In this document: positions 34,041 to 43,729 of the stretch, piece by piece
Position numbering within the stretch: the first letter of the stretch is position 1
Layout: each line of letters begins with the position of its first letter
NCBI GenBank assembly: GCA_021324015.1
Contig: JAJPJX010000162.1
Span: 1 to 64,000, forward strand
Reading direction: 5' to 3'
DNA length: 64,000 nucleotides
Source: Solibacteraceae bacterium
GTDB lineage: Bacteria > Acidobacteriota > Terriglobia > Bryobacterales > Bryobacteraceae
Made by a program: the position numbers and the translations under genes
Notes under the pieces: generated by a model
What the model was told of the DNA's origin: nothing
Seen by the model: only the letters and a program-made list of their open reading frames with translations
Databases searched by the model: none

Positions 34041-36363
34041 AGCCGGCCGCCAGTTCCTTAGTCCGGCCTTGCCACAGGAATTCGCCGGTGACCCCTTCGG
34101 GCAGCGTGACCTCCGCGGCCAGTTTGCCGTCCCGCAGGCGGAGACTCACCGCCACTTCGCCCCGCGGGTGCGGAATCGCTCCCGCCGCCGAGGTCAGCTT
34201 TCCGAGAAACGGCCGGACGATCACGCGGCGGAAGCCGGCCGCCGCCGAATCGATCCCCAGCACCGTGCGAAACAACTCGTAGTTGGGGCTGGATCCCCAG
34301 GCGTGACAGTCCGACCGTGTGGGATCTTCCTGCTCCGCCCAGGTGGTCAGCCCGCGCGCCAGCATGGCGCGCCACGGGCTCAGAAGGTCCAGGTAGCGGT
34401 CGCCGCCCCCGGCGTGGTGCAACGCGGAATACAGATAGAACCGGAAGTAGATGGAAGCCTGCACCAGCGAGCCGTCATCCACCACACGGTCGATCAGGTC
34501 GCGGGCCTCGGGCCCCCGGATGACCTCTGCCAGCACGGCCAGCGCGTTGGCGTGCTGCGAAAATTCGGTCTTCTCCGGAGTATCGGCAAACATGCGCCTT
34601 CCGGCGTCCCAATACAGCTCGCGCACGGTGCTGCGCAGCCGATCCGCGGCCTCTCGATCCTCCACCGCCAACGCTTTCGAGCCCAGCGCCTCTTCCAGAT
34701 CGGCGGCCCACGAATACGCCAGCGTGAGTTGCAGATCGACAGGCGCGGAACTGCCGCCCGCCCCGGACGGAGGCACGCCGCTCCGCCACTGCCGGGTCCA
34801 GTCGATGAAGTTCCACCACGGCAGCCGGCCCAGCGATCCCTCAGTCTGCTGGCGCGCGGCGAAGAACGCGAGCACCGCCCGCGCGCCGGGCAGCATCTGC
34901 CTCACGAACGCCGGATCGTCCTGGTACATCCAGTAATCGTGCAGCATGCCGATCCACCACAGCGAAAACGGCGGAATGTACTGCTGCAGGCGCGAGGGCG
35001 CGCGGCTGTAGGTGGCCCCTTCGGCGGTGCGCGAGGAGTCGATCTGCTCGATTGCGTTGCGCATCAGGCGCGCGTCGCCGCTCGAATAGAGCGAAACCAG
35101 CGCCTGCACGCGCGTGTCACCGACATACTGCAACTGCTCCCAATACGGGCAGTCCATGTACGTCTCATGGGCGCACAGCCGCGCCGTGCGCCAGCCTACG
35201 TCCAGAATCTTCGCGAGTTCCGGCGGCCCGCCCTGAAAGCGCGCCTTGCGCTCGAACGGATAACCGTCATAAACGCCGCGCAGGTCCTCCACCACCAGCG
35301 GCTCGTCCCGCGTGGTGATCGCGAACTGCACGTAGCGGTAGGTGCGCCACCACAGGGGCCGGAACAGGCGATGCTCCCCGCCGTCCGGCAGGAACACATC
35401 GCTGAAGCCGCGAAACTCCTTGCCTTCTATTTCGTCGCGGTTGCCCTTGCCTCCCCCGGGCAGAAACAGCGCTTCGGCATAAGCCAGCGAAATCTCCGCG
35501 CCTTGGCCGCGGCTTACCACCAGCTCCGGATACGCCGTGGTCAGGTAGGCCTGGTCGAGCAGCAGCGTGGCCCGGGTGTGCGCCGGCACTTCCCACCTCA
35601 CCACGCGCGCGGGAAACCCCTCCGGCACGGCCACGCCCTCGGCGCGGCGCGTCTGTGCCAGCCGCTCGGGCCGGTTCTCCATGGGCGGAATGGATCGCGG
35701 CACCAGCATCCAGCGGCTGGGAGCGTCCTGCGCGTCGCGGGGGGCGCCGGCAGGCCCCACGCGCGCCCCCGGCCAAGCGGAGTCGTCGAAGTCCGCCTGC
35801 TCCCAGCCCCACGGATAGCGCGCCCCGTCCACCCGGTCGCCCGGATCGATGGCCAGGTAGCCGCGCAGCACCTCGCGGGGAAGCGGCACGGCGCGGTAGG
35901 CTTCGTCCCGGAGGCACTTCCACTCGCCGTTGGTTTCCGCCACCCGTTCGGCGGCGCTGTCGCCTTCCACGAGCAGACCGGTCTCGAAGGTAATCTGCGC
36001 CTGCGCCGCCGCCGAGGAATAGTTCCACACCACCGCCGCCAGCACATTGCGCCCCGCCCGGAGATACGGCGCGATGTCCACGGTCTCGTAGCGCCAGTGG
36101 TTCAAATCGCCGCGCGCCGGACCCACGCTCGCCCGCGCGCCGTTGACGAATAGCTGATAGCGGCTGTCCGCCGTCACATAAATCCGGAACGCCGGCGGCA
36201 CGGCCGCGAGCTGGAAGGTCCGCCGGAAATGGTACACCCCGTAATCGTGCGGCGAGGTGTGCGGTACGGAAATCCAGCGGGCGCTCCACACCCGCGAAAG
36301 CAGATCCGCGTCCGCGGCGCACGCCAGCGGCACGCACGCCAGCAGAGCCAGGCACGTCTTCAT
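34021..36363 (-). CDS. secreted GH78 alpha-L-rhamnosidase
   Basis: A 780-residue glycosidase with a signal peptide ([14 protein letters not shown]). An N-terminal jelly roll region ([37 protein letters not shown], about residues 40-180) is followed by a second beta domain. The catalytic (alpha/alpha)6 barrel starts near residue 400 ([52 protein letters not shown]). The C-terminal beta domain ends NSFEM. The DCPYxEQLQYxGD motif holds the acidic residues typical of GH78. It releases L-rhamnose from plant or microbial glycans, probably in the periplasm. It starts six bases after the rhamnose isomerase gene, forming a catabolic operon. Ancestrally the S9 gene probably followed directly. Confidence 0.9.
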   Translation of the reverse strand: MKTCLALLACVPLACAADADLLSRVWSARWISVPHTSPHDYGVYHFRRTFQLAAVPPAFRIYVTADSRYQLFVNGARASVGPARGDLNHWRYETVDIAPYLRAGRNVLAAVVWNYSSAAAQAQITFETGLLVEGDSAAERVAETNGEWKCLRDEAYRAVPLPREVLRGYLAIDPGDRVDGARYPWGWEQADFDDSAWPGARVGPAGAPRDAQDAPSRWMLVPRSIPPMENRPERLAQTRRAEGVAVPEGFPARVVRWEVPAHTRATLLLDQAYLTTAYPELVVSRGQGAEISLAYAEALFLPGGGKGNRDEIEGKEFRGFSDVFLPDGGEHRLFRPLWWRTYRYVQFAITTRDEPLVVEDLRGVYDGYPFERKARFQGGPPELAKILDVGWRTARLCAHETYMDCPYWEQLQYVGDTRVQALVSLYSSGDARLMRNAIEQIDSSRTAEGATYSRAPSRLQQYIPPFSLWWIGMLHDYWMYQDDPAFVRQMLPGARAVLAFFAARQQTEGSLGRLPWWNFIDWTRQWRSGVPPSGAGGSSAPVDLQLTLAYSWAADLEEALGSKALAVEDREAADRLRSTVRELYWDAGRRMFADTPEKTEFSQHANALAVLAEVIRGPEARDLIDRVVDDGSLVQASIYFRFYLYSALHHAGGGDRYLDLLSPWRAMLARGLTTWAEQEDPTRSDCHAWGSSPNYELFRTVLGIDSAAAGFRRVIVRPFLGKLTSAAGAIPHPRGEVAVSLRLRDGKLAAEVTLPEGVTGEFLWQGRTKELAAGWNSFEM

Positions 36364-36369
36364 GAGGCC

Positions 36370-37563
36370 TCAGGCGTAACTCGATGCCGCCGAGACGTTC
36401 CGCGCCCGGCGCTCGCGCGCGGCCCGCTCCAGGTATCCGCTTTCCCGAAACGCACGCAGCGGATCCTCGGGCAGCCCCTTGGACCGCCGCCACTCCCGGA
36501 TGGCCGGCCGCACGTCGGTGGCGAAAGCGTCCTTCAGGCACTCCTCGGCATCCACCAGCTCGGCCCTCGCCTGGGCCAGCGCCAGCTTGCCGTGATCCAC
36601 CAGCGAGGCCTTGGCGAACAGTTCCTGCGCCATGACCGCGGTCTGGATCATCTCCTCGGTCTTCTCCTTGAGATTGTGGCTCTGGTCGATCATGTAGGCG
36701 ATATCCGCCCGCTGGCCGGTCTCCCATTCGTAGAAGGCGATCTCGTGGAAGATCCGAAACACCTGGTAAGGGTCGATGGAGCCCAGCGTCAGGTCGTCGT
36801 CCGCATACCGCCGGTCGTTGAAGTGGAAGCCGCCCAGCATATTCTCCGCCAGCAGCCAGGCCACGATCTGCTCGATGTTCTGCGCCTGGTAATGGTGCCC
36901 CGTATCCACCAGCACCCGCGCCTGCGGTCCCGCCGCGCGGGCCAGCAGCAGCGACATGCCCCAGTCCGCGATATCGGTGTGGTAGAAGGCCGGCTCGAAC
37001 GGCTTGTATTCCACCAGCAGCCGCTGGTTCGGCGCCATGCGGCCGTGGGCCGCGGCCAGCCCCTCGATGAACCACTCGCGGCGCTTGCGGATGTTGGCCG
37101 TGCCGGGGTAGTTCGAGCCGTCCGCGAACCACAGCGATATGTCCCGGCTATTCACCGCCGTGGCGATCTCGATGCAGTCCAGGATGTGCCGCAGCGCGGC
37201 CTTGCGCACCTCCGGATCCGGATTCCCGAGCGAGCCGTGCTTGTAGATCTGGTCCTGGAACACGTTGGGATTGATGGCCCCGACGCGCACGCCGTGCTCC
37301 GCGGCCAGGCGCGCCACCTCGCCGGCGCTATCCTTCCCGCGTGGGAAGTCCCACAGCACGTGCACCGCCACGGTCGGGCAGCAACCCGTGAACTTGTGCA
37401 CCTGGCCGGCATCGCTGAATTTCTCCGCCGTGCTGGTGGCCGCGGCGGCCTGCTGGAACTTGCCGAAACGCGTTCCCGTGTTGGCGAAGCCCCACGAGGG
37501 CAGCTCAATCCGGAACCCTTCCAGCGCGCCCCATATCCTCTCTTCCTGCAGCTTTGCAACCAT
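36370..37563 (-). CDS. rhaI: L-rhamnose isomerase (Bacillus/Pseudomonas-type)
   Basis: A 397-residue sugar isomerase from the ATG at 37563, with GGAGG eight bases upstream. It matches the rhaI-type TIM-barrel isomerase that converts L-rhamnose to L-rhamnulose: AINPNVFQDQIYKHGSLGNP, LWFADGSNYPGTANIRKR, VEYKPFEPAFYHTDIADWG, DTGHHYQAQNIEQI and HFNDRRYADDDLTLGSID. These carry the metal-binding Glu, Asp, His and Asp residues. No kinase or aldolase for rhamnulose is present in the window. The GH78 gene follows after six bases. The divergent control region is described separately. Confidence 0.9.
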   Translation of the reverse strand: MVAKLQEERIWGALEGFRIELPSWGFANTGTRFGKFQQAAAATSTAEKFSDAGQVHKFTGCCPTVAVHVLWDFPRGKDSAGEVARLAAEHGVRVGAINPNVFQDQIYKHGSLGNPDPEVRKAALRHILDCIEIATAVNSRDISLWFADGSNYPGTANIRKRREWFIEGLAAAHGRMAPNQRLLVEYKPFEPAFYHTDIADWGMSLLLARAAGPQARVLVDTGHHYQAQNIEQIVAWLLAENMLGGFHFNDRRYADDDLTLGSIDPYQVFRIFHEIAFYEWETGQRADIAYMIDQSHNLKEKTEEMIQTAVMAQELFAKASLVDHGKLALAQARAELVDAEECLKDAFATDVRPAIREWRRSKGLPEDPLRAFRESGYLERAARERRARNVSAASSYA

Positions 37564-37593
37564 GCGATCACCTCCAAAGGAGCGGTAAGTCCG

Positions 37594-37622
37594 ATTATAC
37601 TGTGGGGCGGACAGTTCCGCCC
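37594..37622. promoter_or_regulatory. divergent promoter with operator-like palindrome
   Basis: ATTATACT at 37594-37601 gives a perfect TATAAT on the minus strand (toward rhaI) and TATACT on the plus strand (toward the gene at 37650). Just beyond lies a perfect 7-bp inverted repeat with a 4-base loop (GGGCGGA / TCCGCCC, 37605-37622). No -35 is convincing for either direction. The palindrome is a candidate repressor or activator site. Confidence 0.5.
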
Positions 37623-37649
37623 GGCGGCTTGTTACCATCGGAACAGGGG

Positions 37650-38822
37650 ATGCAGACTGAGGAATTATCTCTCTACGACGAACTAGCCCGCCAGGTGGTT
37701 CCCCACCTGAACGAGCTGGCCGCATGCCGCTCCACCGCGCAACTGGAGGCGCATCCGCGATACCGCAGCCTCGCGCCGGTGATCCAGGCCGCCCTCGCCA
37801 CCCTGGACGCCGGCGATTTCACGCGCGCCCCGGCCCCGGCCCGCCCGCGCTACCGCCTCCTGGCCTGGAACATCGAACGCGGCGCGGAGTTCGAGGGCCA
37901 GTTGGAAGCGCTGCGCGCGCACCCCTACCTGCGCACCTGCGACGTCCTGCTGCTCACCGAAGCCGACCTGGGCATGGCCCGCTCCGGCAACCGCGCCGTG
38001 GCCCGCGAGCTGGCGAGCGAACTGGGCATGCACTACGCCTTCGCGCCCTGCTATCTGAACCTCACCAAAGGCTCGGGCATGGAGTCCCGGACACCGGGCG
38101 AAAACTCCCTGGGCCTGCACGGCAACGCCATCCTGAGCCGTTATCCCCTGCGCCGCATCCGCGCCATCCCGCTGCGCAACGGCATCGATAAGATGGCCAG
38201 CCCCGAGCGCCGCATCGGCAGCCAGGCGGCCGTAGCCGCCGAAGTCGTGTTCCCCAACCTCCAAGTGACGGCCGTCTCCGTGCACCTGGACGCCCAGTCC
38301 ACGCAGCGCCACCGCCGCGACCAGATGCGCAGCGTGCTCGACCAACTGGATCCCGCCGGACCCGTGATCCTGGGCGGCGACTGGAATACCAGCACCTACA
38401 ATTCCTCGCACGCCTTCTTCGCCATCATGGGCTTCTGGCTGCGGGTCTCGATGGGCGTCGACAACGTAATCCGCAACCATTACCTGCATCCCGACCGCAA
38501 GTTCGAGCGCGGGTTGTTTCGCCTGCTGGAGGAACGCGGCTTCGATTACCAGCGCTCGAACCGCCTGGGCGAGCACACCGGCTGGTATTCCGTGGACGAC
38601 GTGAAAACCCGCCAGGCCCTGGGAGACTGGGTGCCCGCCTGGTGCTTCGCCTTCATCCGCTGGGCGCTGCGCAACCACGGCGGGCACTGCCCCATCAAGC
38701 TCGACTGGTTCGCCACCCGGGGCCTGCGCCCGGAGCATCCCGTGATCGTGCACGAAGTGCGCGAAGGCCGCACCGTGCCGCTCTCCGATCACGATGCGAT
38801 CGGCGTGGACGTAGTGGTCTGA
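37650..38822 (+). CDS. endonuclease/exonuclease/phosphatase-family hydrolase
   Basis: A 390-residue protein of the EEP superfamily (DNase I-like). It has the LAWNIERGAEF start, the catalytic acidic TEADLGMARSGNR stretch, GGDWNTSTYN, and the closing SDHDAIGVDV with the catalytic His. About 75 N-terminal residues precede the domain (LNELAACRSTAQLEAHPRY). No signal peptide is visible, so it acts inside the cell or by non-classical export. Substrates in this superfamily range from nucleic acids to phospholipids and phosphoesters; the substrate here is unknown. The start chosen, the ATG at 37650, is preceded by CAGGGG. The next gene starts 22 bases after its stop. Confidence 0.85.
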   Translation: MQTEELSLYDELARQVVPHLNELAACRSTAQLEAHPRYRSLAPVIQAALATLDAGDFTRAPAPARPRYRLLAWNIERGAEFEGQLEALRAHPYLRTCDVLLLTEADLGMARSGNRAVARELASELGMHYAFAPCYLNLTKGSGMESRTPGENSLGLHGNAILSRYPLRRIRAIPLRNGIDKMASPERRIGSQAAVAAEVVFPNLQVTAVSVHLDAQSTQRHRRDQMRSVLDQLDPAGPVILGGDWNTSTYNSSHAFFAIMGFWLRVSMGVDNVIRNHYLHPDRKFERGLFRLLEERGFDYQRSNRLGEHTGWYSVDDVKTRQALGDWVPAWCFAFIRWALRNHGGHCPIKLDWFATRGLRPEHPVIVHEVREGRTVPLSDHDAIGVDVVV

Positions 38823-38844
38823 GCGTTGATATAGTTTTCTCCTT

Positions 38845-39792
38845 ATGGCCATCAGCCGCCGTACCTTCCTCGGCCAGACCGCCGCCGCCCTGAGCGCGCA
38901 AAGCAGAAAAGGCCGCCTGGTCATCGACACGCACCTGGAAGTCTGGACCATCGACCCGCGCTTTCCCTTCCACCACCCCGAGCATCCCGAAGCCAAGCCC
39001 ACGATGGACGCCACCATCGACGACCAGGTGGCCGACATGCGCGAGTTCGACATCCGCTACACCGTGCTGGTAAACCCCCGCTATTACGGCTGGGACAATT
39101 CCTACATCAGCTATTCCCTGCACCGCTATCCCAAGCTGTTCGTGGCCCACGGGCTCATCAATCCGGAAGATCCCAAGGTGGCCGACAACCTGCGCTACTG
39201 GGTGAAGGAGCATGGCTTCCAGGGCATGCGCTTCAGCCCCATCTATCACCCCAAATCCACCTGGCTCAACGACAAGGGGCAGTATCCGCTGTGGCGCGAG
39301 GCGGAAAAACTGGGAGCGGTCTTCAATTACTACATCCTGCCGCACCAGATGCCCATGCTGGAAGAGATGGCCGGCCGCTTCCCCGGCGTCAAAATCGTGG
39401 TGGACCACCTGGGCAAGCCGGACCTGAAGTCCCCCGACCCCTGGCCCGAGTTCCGCAAGATGTTCCGCCTGAAACGCTTCCCGCAGGTTTGGATCAGCGC
39501 CTCGGAACCCTACGAGCTGTCCCTCACCAAGCAGTTCCCCTATCGCGACACGTATCCTTTCTTCAAAGCCGTGTACGAGGAATTCGGCGGCAAGCAGCTC
39601 ATCTGGGGCACGGGATATCCGCGCCCGCGCTGGGAACTGCCGCTGGACAAGGAACTGGAGTTCGTCGATTCCGTGCTGGACTTCTATACCGCGGCGGACC
39701 GCGAACTGCTGCTGGGCCGCAACGCGCTCCGCATCTGGAAGTTCCCCAAAGACGCGCCGGACCGCTTCACCCCGCAATCCGGTAAGCGATAA
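38845..39792 (+). CDS. Tat-exported amidohydrolase-2-family protein
   Basis: A 315-residue TIM-barrel hydrolase with a twin-arginine leader (ISRRTFLGQTAAAL). The barrel begins GRLVIDTHLEVW. The metal motif HxH usual in this family reads DTHLEVW, so one ligand is changed. It resembles the L-fuconolactonase/2-pyrone-4,6-dicarboxylate lactonase group (FAHGLINPEDPKVADNL, KIVVDHLGKPDLK). There is no Shine-Dalgarno before the ATG. TATAGT at 38830-38835 within TTGATATAGT could serve as an extended -10 for a leaderless transcript, or translation is coupled to the gene before it. It overlaps the convergent membrane-protein gene by 26 bases. Confidence 0.8.
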   Translation: MAISRRTFLGQTAAALSAQSRKGRLVIDTHLEVWTIDPRFPFHHPEHPEAKPTMDATIDDQVADMREFDIRYTVLVNPRYYGWDNSYISYSLHRYPKLFVAHGLINPEDPKVADNLRYWVKEHGFQGMRFSPIYHPKSTWLNDKGQYPLWREAEKLGAVFNYYILPHQMPMLEEMAGRFPGVKIVVDHLGKPDLKSPDPWPEFRKMFRLKRFPQVWISASEPYELSLTKQFPYRDTYPFFKAVYEEFGGKQLIWGTGYPRPRWELPLDKELEFVDSVLDFYTAADRELLLGRNALRIWKFPKDAPDRFTPQSGKR

Positions 39793-41401
39793 ACTGCTCG
39801 TTTTCGAAGACCGGGGTCAGGCCCGGCACGCGCTGGTTGGGCCGCACCACCACGTAGTCGATGCCCAGGCTGCGCAGGCGGGCGGCGTCCTGCGCGGCAA
39901 ACGGCCGCGTCATGGTCTGCTGCCAGCGCGTCCACCACATCTCGCCCAGCTCCCGCAGGTAATTGACCTGCCCGCCGCCCTTCCAGTCCACGTAGACGGC
40001 CCGCAAAGCGTCGCACCGGAAGATGCCCGGCGAGAGGTCCTTGCCCGCGTTCGCGAACAGGAAGACCGCGTCGCGCGGAGTGGCTGTGCGCGCCCAGGCG
40101 GAAAGCCGTGCCAGTGCGGGGGTGTGCAGCCGCGGGTAGCTCACCACCTTGCCCAACGTGGGAATCAGAAAAAAACCCGCCAGCATGGCGGCTGCCAGCG
40201 CGGGTCTCGCCCAGCGGAACTGCCGCGCCAGGCCCGCGCAAACAAGACAGGCGCCCGCCGCCAGCAGCAGCACCACCAGAATCCGGTTAGCCGGCGGCAC
40301 TTGCAGGATGGCGGTATTGACCGGGATTGTGTAGGCCAGCGCGAACCACGCCAGGCCTTCCGCCCAGCGCCGTTTCGCGGCGGCGCGGCATCCGGCCGCC
40401 GCGGCGGTGAACTGCGCCATCAGCGTCAGGAACAGCAGCGCCCGCAGCGGCTGGAACTGCGGCACCAGCCCCCACTTCAGGCGCTCCAGCAGCACCCAGG
40501 AAACCGGCATGCTCAGCAGGCCCACCAACGGCAGCCCGAGCAGAAAAAAGCGCAGCTCCGGCGACACCTCGCGGCGCACGCGCAGGTATCCCGCCGCGGT
40601 GGCCGCCAGCAGAAACAGGTACTGTGGCAGCCAGTCGCGCCACCACGCCGAGATGTACACGTAGGAGGCCCGCATGCGCTGCAGCATCTCCTGCTCCGGC
40701 GTCAGCCGGGCAAAAAAGATCTGCGCCTCGCCGATCCCCGCCTGGTGGCGGGAGGCGATGAGCAGCGTCACCGCCGCCACCAGCAGCGGGACAAAAGCGT
40801 ACAGCCTGCGCCGCATCAGCTCCGGCTTGGAGGGCTTGAGCGCCAGGCAGAAGTAGACTCCCCAGAATGGATACACCGTGGGCGGATGGATCAGAAACGC
40901 CGCCGCGCCGGCGATGCCCGCCGCCAGGTAACGCGCGTGCGCCATCAGCCCGACCCCCAGCACCAGCAGCGGCACGGCGAAACCGCGCGGATTGGGCTCC
41001 AGTTCCAGGAACATCACCGCCGGGCCGCCGATCATCGCTCCCAGCGCGAAAATCCCGGCCACCAGCAACGCCGGCTCCGCCGCCAGCCCCAGCCCCGTGG
41101 CCATCAGGTAGATGCCCCAGATCCCCAGCGCGCGGGTGGCCACCTGCTGGCCCTCCAGCACCCCGCGGAAACCCCACCCCGTCAGGCGGCGCAGACCCAG
41201 CGCCACCTCGTCGTACAGCGTGAAGGTCACGTGCGGCCGCAACACCAGCATGTCTTTGTCGAGCACCGCGGGATCCCGCAAGTGCTCCAGGATGGGCACG
41301 TAGATCTGCGTGTCCTGCTGGATCCAGGTGTGCCCCGGGAATTGCACGAAGCTGAGAAGCGTCAGGACGAGGATCGCCGCAGCGACAACTACGGGCTTCA
41401 T
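39767..41401 (-). CDS. multi-pass membrane protein of unknown function
   Basis: A 544-residue integral membrane protein with about twelve hydrophobic helices (for example VVVAAAILVLTLLSFVQF, LLVAGIFALGAMIGG, GIAGAAAFLIHPPTVYPFWG). An early extracytoplasmic loop contains HTWIQQDTQIYVPILEHLRD, similar to the first loop of GT-C-type glycosyltransferases. A soluble C-terminal domain (PGIFRCDALRAVYVDWKGGG) follows. The layout suggests a polyprenyl-dependent glycosyltransferase or related protein, but no catalytic acid can be named. Its start overlaps the stop of... the TPR gene reads upstream and the two share a 4-base overlap at 41398-41401. Family uncertain. Confidence 0.65.
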   Translation of the reverse strand: MKPVVVAAAILVLTLLSFVQFPGHTWIQQDTQIYVPILEHLRDPAVLDKDMLVLRPHVTFTLYDEVALGLRRLTGWGFRGVLEGQQVATRALGIWGIYLMATGLGLAAEPALLVAGIFALGAMIGGPAVMFLELEPNPRGFAVPLLVLGVGLMAHARYLAAGIAGAAAFLIHPPTVYPFWGVYFCLALKPSKPELMRRRLYAFVPLLVAAVTLLIASRHQAGIGEAQIFFARLTPEQEMLQRMRASYVYISAWWRDWLPQYLFLLAATAAGYLRVRREVSPELRFFLLGLPLVGLLSMPVSWVLLERLKWGLVPQFQPLRALLFLTLMAQFTAAAAGCRAAAKRRWAEGLAWFALAYTIPVNTAILQVPPANRILVVLLLAAGACLVCAGLARQFRWARPALAAAMLAGFFLIPTLGKVVSYPRLHTPALARLSAWARTATPRDAVFLFANAGKDLSPGIFRCDALRAVYVDWKGGGQVNYLRELGEMWWTRWQQTMTRPFAAQDAARLRSLGIDYVVVRPNQRVPGLTPVFENEQFIAYRIAG

Positions 41402-42072
41402 TGCGGCGGTGTCTTCTCCAATTGCTGCCGCGCCCAGACACGGTTGGGGTCCAGCTCCAGAGATCGCGCGAATGCCTTACGCGCCTCCGCCGGCTGATTC
41501 TGCTTGCGCAAGGCCAGTCCCAGCCAAAGGTACGCTTCGGCCGACTGGGGATCCAGCTCCGCGGCCTTGCGGAAATCTGCGATCGCCAGGTCCAGGCCTC
41601 CGCCCAAGCCCGCCGGCAGGTAGTAATTGCCCACCCCGCGCGCCAGGTAAGCCCGCGAAGATCGCGGATCGAGTTCCAGCGCCTTGGCGATGGCGTCCCG
41701 CGCGCGTTTGCCGTAGCCCAGTCCGGCCAGCACGTTGGCTGGAATCACCTGACCGCAAAGCGTCCCGAGCACGCGGTGATATTCCGCCACGTTGGGCTTG
41801 AGCGCGATGGCCCGCTCAGCGGCCTGGATACCCGCCTCCGCCGCGCGCTGCGCTTCTTTCTTATCCTTCCGTTCCAGCGCCACCTCTCCCAGGTAGGAGC
41901 AGGCCAGCGCCGCGCGATAGTGCGCCTCGGCATCGCCGGGCGCCTTCACCGCCGCCGCCGATAAGTCCGCCACCACCTTTTCGAGCCCGGCCACGTCCTG
42001 CCGGTCCCGGGCCATCTCCAGCCCGTCCGGCGCGCCGCCCCACAATCCCAGCAACAGAAAAAATGCGTACAT
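41398..42072 (-). CDS. tetratricopeptide-repeat protein
   Basis: A 224-residue protein with an N-terminal hydrophobic start (YAFFLLLGLWGG), probably a signal or anchor, followed by four to five TPRs. The clear ones are AEAHYRAALACSYLG, AERAIALKPNVAEYHRVLG, ARDAIAKALELDPRSSRAYLA and AIADFRKAAELDPQSAEAYLW, each with the A/G-x-x-Y/F-x-x-A/G helix pattern. TPRs hold protein partners. Its stop overlaps the start of the membrane protein (ATGA), so it probably works with it. The ribosome site is weak (AATAAATAAAG before ATG), in AT-rich sequence produced by the small duplication described separately. Confidence 0.82.
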   Translation of the reverse strand: MYAFFLLLGLWGGAPDGLEMARDRQDVAGLEKVVADLSAAAVKAPGDAEAHYRAALACSYLGEVALERKDKKEAQRAAEAGIQAAERAIALKPNVAEYHRVLGTLCGQVIPANVLAGLGYGKRARDAIAKALELDPRSSRAYLARGVGNYYLPAGLGGGLDLAIADFRKAAELDPQSAEAYLWLGLALRKQNQPAEARKAFARSLELDPNRVWARQQLEKTPPQ

Positions 42073-42079
42073 CTTTATT

Positions 42080-42113
42080 TATTACAGCGCAGCTTTTTTA
42101 TTACAGCGCAGCT
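42080..42113. repeat. 19-bp tandem duplication at the MFS 3' end
   Basis: TATTACAGCGCAGCT occurs at 42080-42094 and 42099-42113. The right copy contains the last codons and stop of the MFS gene, so the left copy is a duplicate of that 3' end placed in the ribosome-site region of the TPR gene. Confidence 0.85.
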
Positions 42114-43306
42114 ACGCGGCGGTGCACCAGCAGGAAATAGCCCGCCAGGCCCACCAGCAGCAGGCCGTTCACGGCCAGCACTCCCGGAGCCGTAAAAATG
42201 GGCACCAGCCACCCGGTTACCAGGCTGCCGAATGGCATGCCGCCGCGAAAGGCCACGTTATACACGCTCATTACCCGCCCGCGCATGTCATCGGAAGTGA
42301 TGAGCTGTACCAGCGAACTGATGCTCGAAAACACCGCGATCAGGCACAATCCGGCCAGGAACAGCAGAATGCAGCTCCACACCAGCGATCGCGACAGGGC
42401 GAAGCCGCTGATGCCGACTCCCAAGCACGCCAGCATGCATAGAGCCACCAGCCCTTTCCGCTGGATGTTTCCCAAACCCGCCACAATCAGGGCCCCGCTA
42501 ATGGACCCCAGCCCCGAACAGACCAGAAACACCGTGAAGGTGGCCGGCCCCTGGTGAAAGACGTCCTTGGCGAACACCGGCAGAAAGGTGATCATCGGAA
42601 TCGCCAGCGCCGTCATGCAGAACGCCAGCGCGATGAGCGCCTCCATGGCTCCCTGTTTGCGAATAAAGCCGAAGCCCTGCCGCATGCTGGCCAGAATCGA
42701 CTCCGCCGTCCGCGCCGGAACGAATTTCACGCGCAGCAGGTACAAAGAAATGATCACCGCGATAAAGGAGACGCCGTTCAGGAAAAAGCACCAGGCCGCA
42801 CCCATTTGCGTCAGGGCCAAGCCCCCCAGCACCGGCCCGATCACCCGCGCCAGGTTGAATTGAATGGAATTCAGCGCAATGGCATTTGGCAAGTCGTTCT
42901 TCTCCACCAGGGTGGGCACCAGCGACAGGTAGGCCGGCCCGCCGAACGCCTGCGCAAACCCTGCCACGAAGGACAGGCACAGAATGTGCCACACCTGCAC
43001 CGTTTTGGTGCCGATCAACACCGTCAGCACGAACGCGCAGGTCATTTGCACATACTGCGATCCGAGCAGAATGCGCCGCCGCTCGATGCGGTCCGCCACC
43101 ACGCCGCCTACCAGGGAGAACAGGAAGATCGGGATCTCCCCCAGAAACGCGTCCAGCCCCAGCAGGAACGGCGAACCGGAAATGGAAAGGACCAGCCAGC
43201 TCTGGGCCACCTTCTGCATCCAGGTGCCGATGCTGGAAGTGCACGCGCCTACCCAAAGCAGACGGAAATCGCGGTAGAGAAAGGCTTTGAAGACCCGGCC
43301 GAACAC
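42101..43306 (-). CDS. MFS transporter (EntS-like exporter family)
   Basis: A 401-residue major-facilitator protein with twelve membrane helices. It starts at a GTG (43306) with GGAG six bases upstream. The helix 2-3 loop motif VVADRIERRRILLG is the MFS signature. The family without sugar or antibiotic specificity motifs resembles the enterobactin exporter/MFS_3 group (SSIGTWMQKVAQSWLVLSIS, GPAYLSLVPTLVEKNDLPNA). The direction is probably efflux. It lies 12 bases after the VOC gene, so the two are one transcript. Confidence 0.88.
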   Translation of the reverse strand: MFGRVFKAFLYRDFRLLWVGACTSSIGTWMQKVAQSWLVLSISGSPFLLGLDAFLGEIPIFLFSLVGGVVADRIERRRILLGSQYVQMTCAFVLTVLIGTKTVQVWHILCLSFVAGFAQAFGGPAYLSLVPTLVEKNDLPNAIALNSIQFNLARVIGPVLGGLALTQMGAAWCFFLNGVSFIAVIISLYLLRVKFVPARTAESILASMRQGFGFIRKQGAMEALIALAFCMTALAIPMITFLPVFAKDVFHQGPATFTVFLVCSGLGSISGALIVAGLGNIQRKGLVALCMLACLGVGISGFALSRSLVWSCILLFLAGLCLIAVFSSISSLVQLITSDDMRGRVMSVYNVAFRGGMPFGSLVTGWLVPIFTAPGVLAVNGLLLVGLAGYFLLVHRRVAAL

Positions 43307-43318
43307 TCGTTCTCCGGC

Positions 43319-43693
43319 CTAGGGAAGCGGCTTCTCGCGATGGATCAGGTGCAGGATGTTCCCGTCGAGATCGGCAAAAAATACCAGCCGGTTGCCCTGG
43401 TTGTTGAAGGGCTCGGTCAGGAATTGCACGCCCAGTTGCTTCAGGCGCGCGTGCGCCGCGTCGAAATCGTCCACCATGATGGCCAGGTGCCGGATGCCCG
43501 GATCCTTCATCCGCTGCGGGGCACGGTCCCCCTGCGAGGGGATGATCTCCAGCATGGTGCCATTGGCCGCCTTCACGAAATAATTGCCGTCGTAGTCGTA
43601 ATTAATGTGGAATTCAAGATGATCCACGTACCACTGCGCCAGCTTGCGGGGATCGGGAGACGCGATGGCGGTGTGCTCAAGTCCATGGAACAT
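43319..43693 (-). CDS. VOC-family (glyoxalase-like) protein
   Basis: A 124-residue vicinal-oxygen-chelate protein from the ATG at 43693, with paired beta-alpha-beta-beta-beta modules: GLEHTAIASPDPRKLAQWYV and IRHLAIMVDDFDAAHARL. Metal-site residues are His7, a Glu in GTMLEIIP and a His in IRHLAIM. The fourth ligand, usually Glu, falls at NILHLIH, so the site may be altered. It could be a glyoxalase, a dioxygenase or a drug-binding protein. A longer open frame upstream is not needed. Confidence 0.85.
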   Translation of the reverse strand: MFHGLEHTAIASPDPRKLAQWYVDHLEFHINYDYDGNYFVKAANGTMLEIIPSQGDRAPQRMKDPGIRHLAIMVDDFDAAHARLKQLGVQFLTEPFNNQGNRLVFFADLDGNILHLIHREKPLP

Positions 43694-43729
43694 ACGATGG
43701 ATTGTAACAGGAAAGCGGTGCCGCGTCCC

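Noticed and set aside
33892-36153. A 753-codon plus-strand frame opposite GH78
   Set aside because: It begins in the S9 pseudogene and reads Arg/Gln/Pro-rich sequence without motifs. The minus strand encodes the rhamnosidase.
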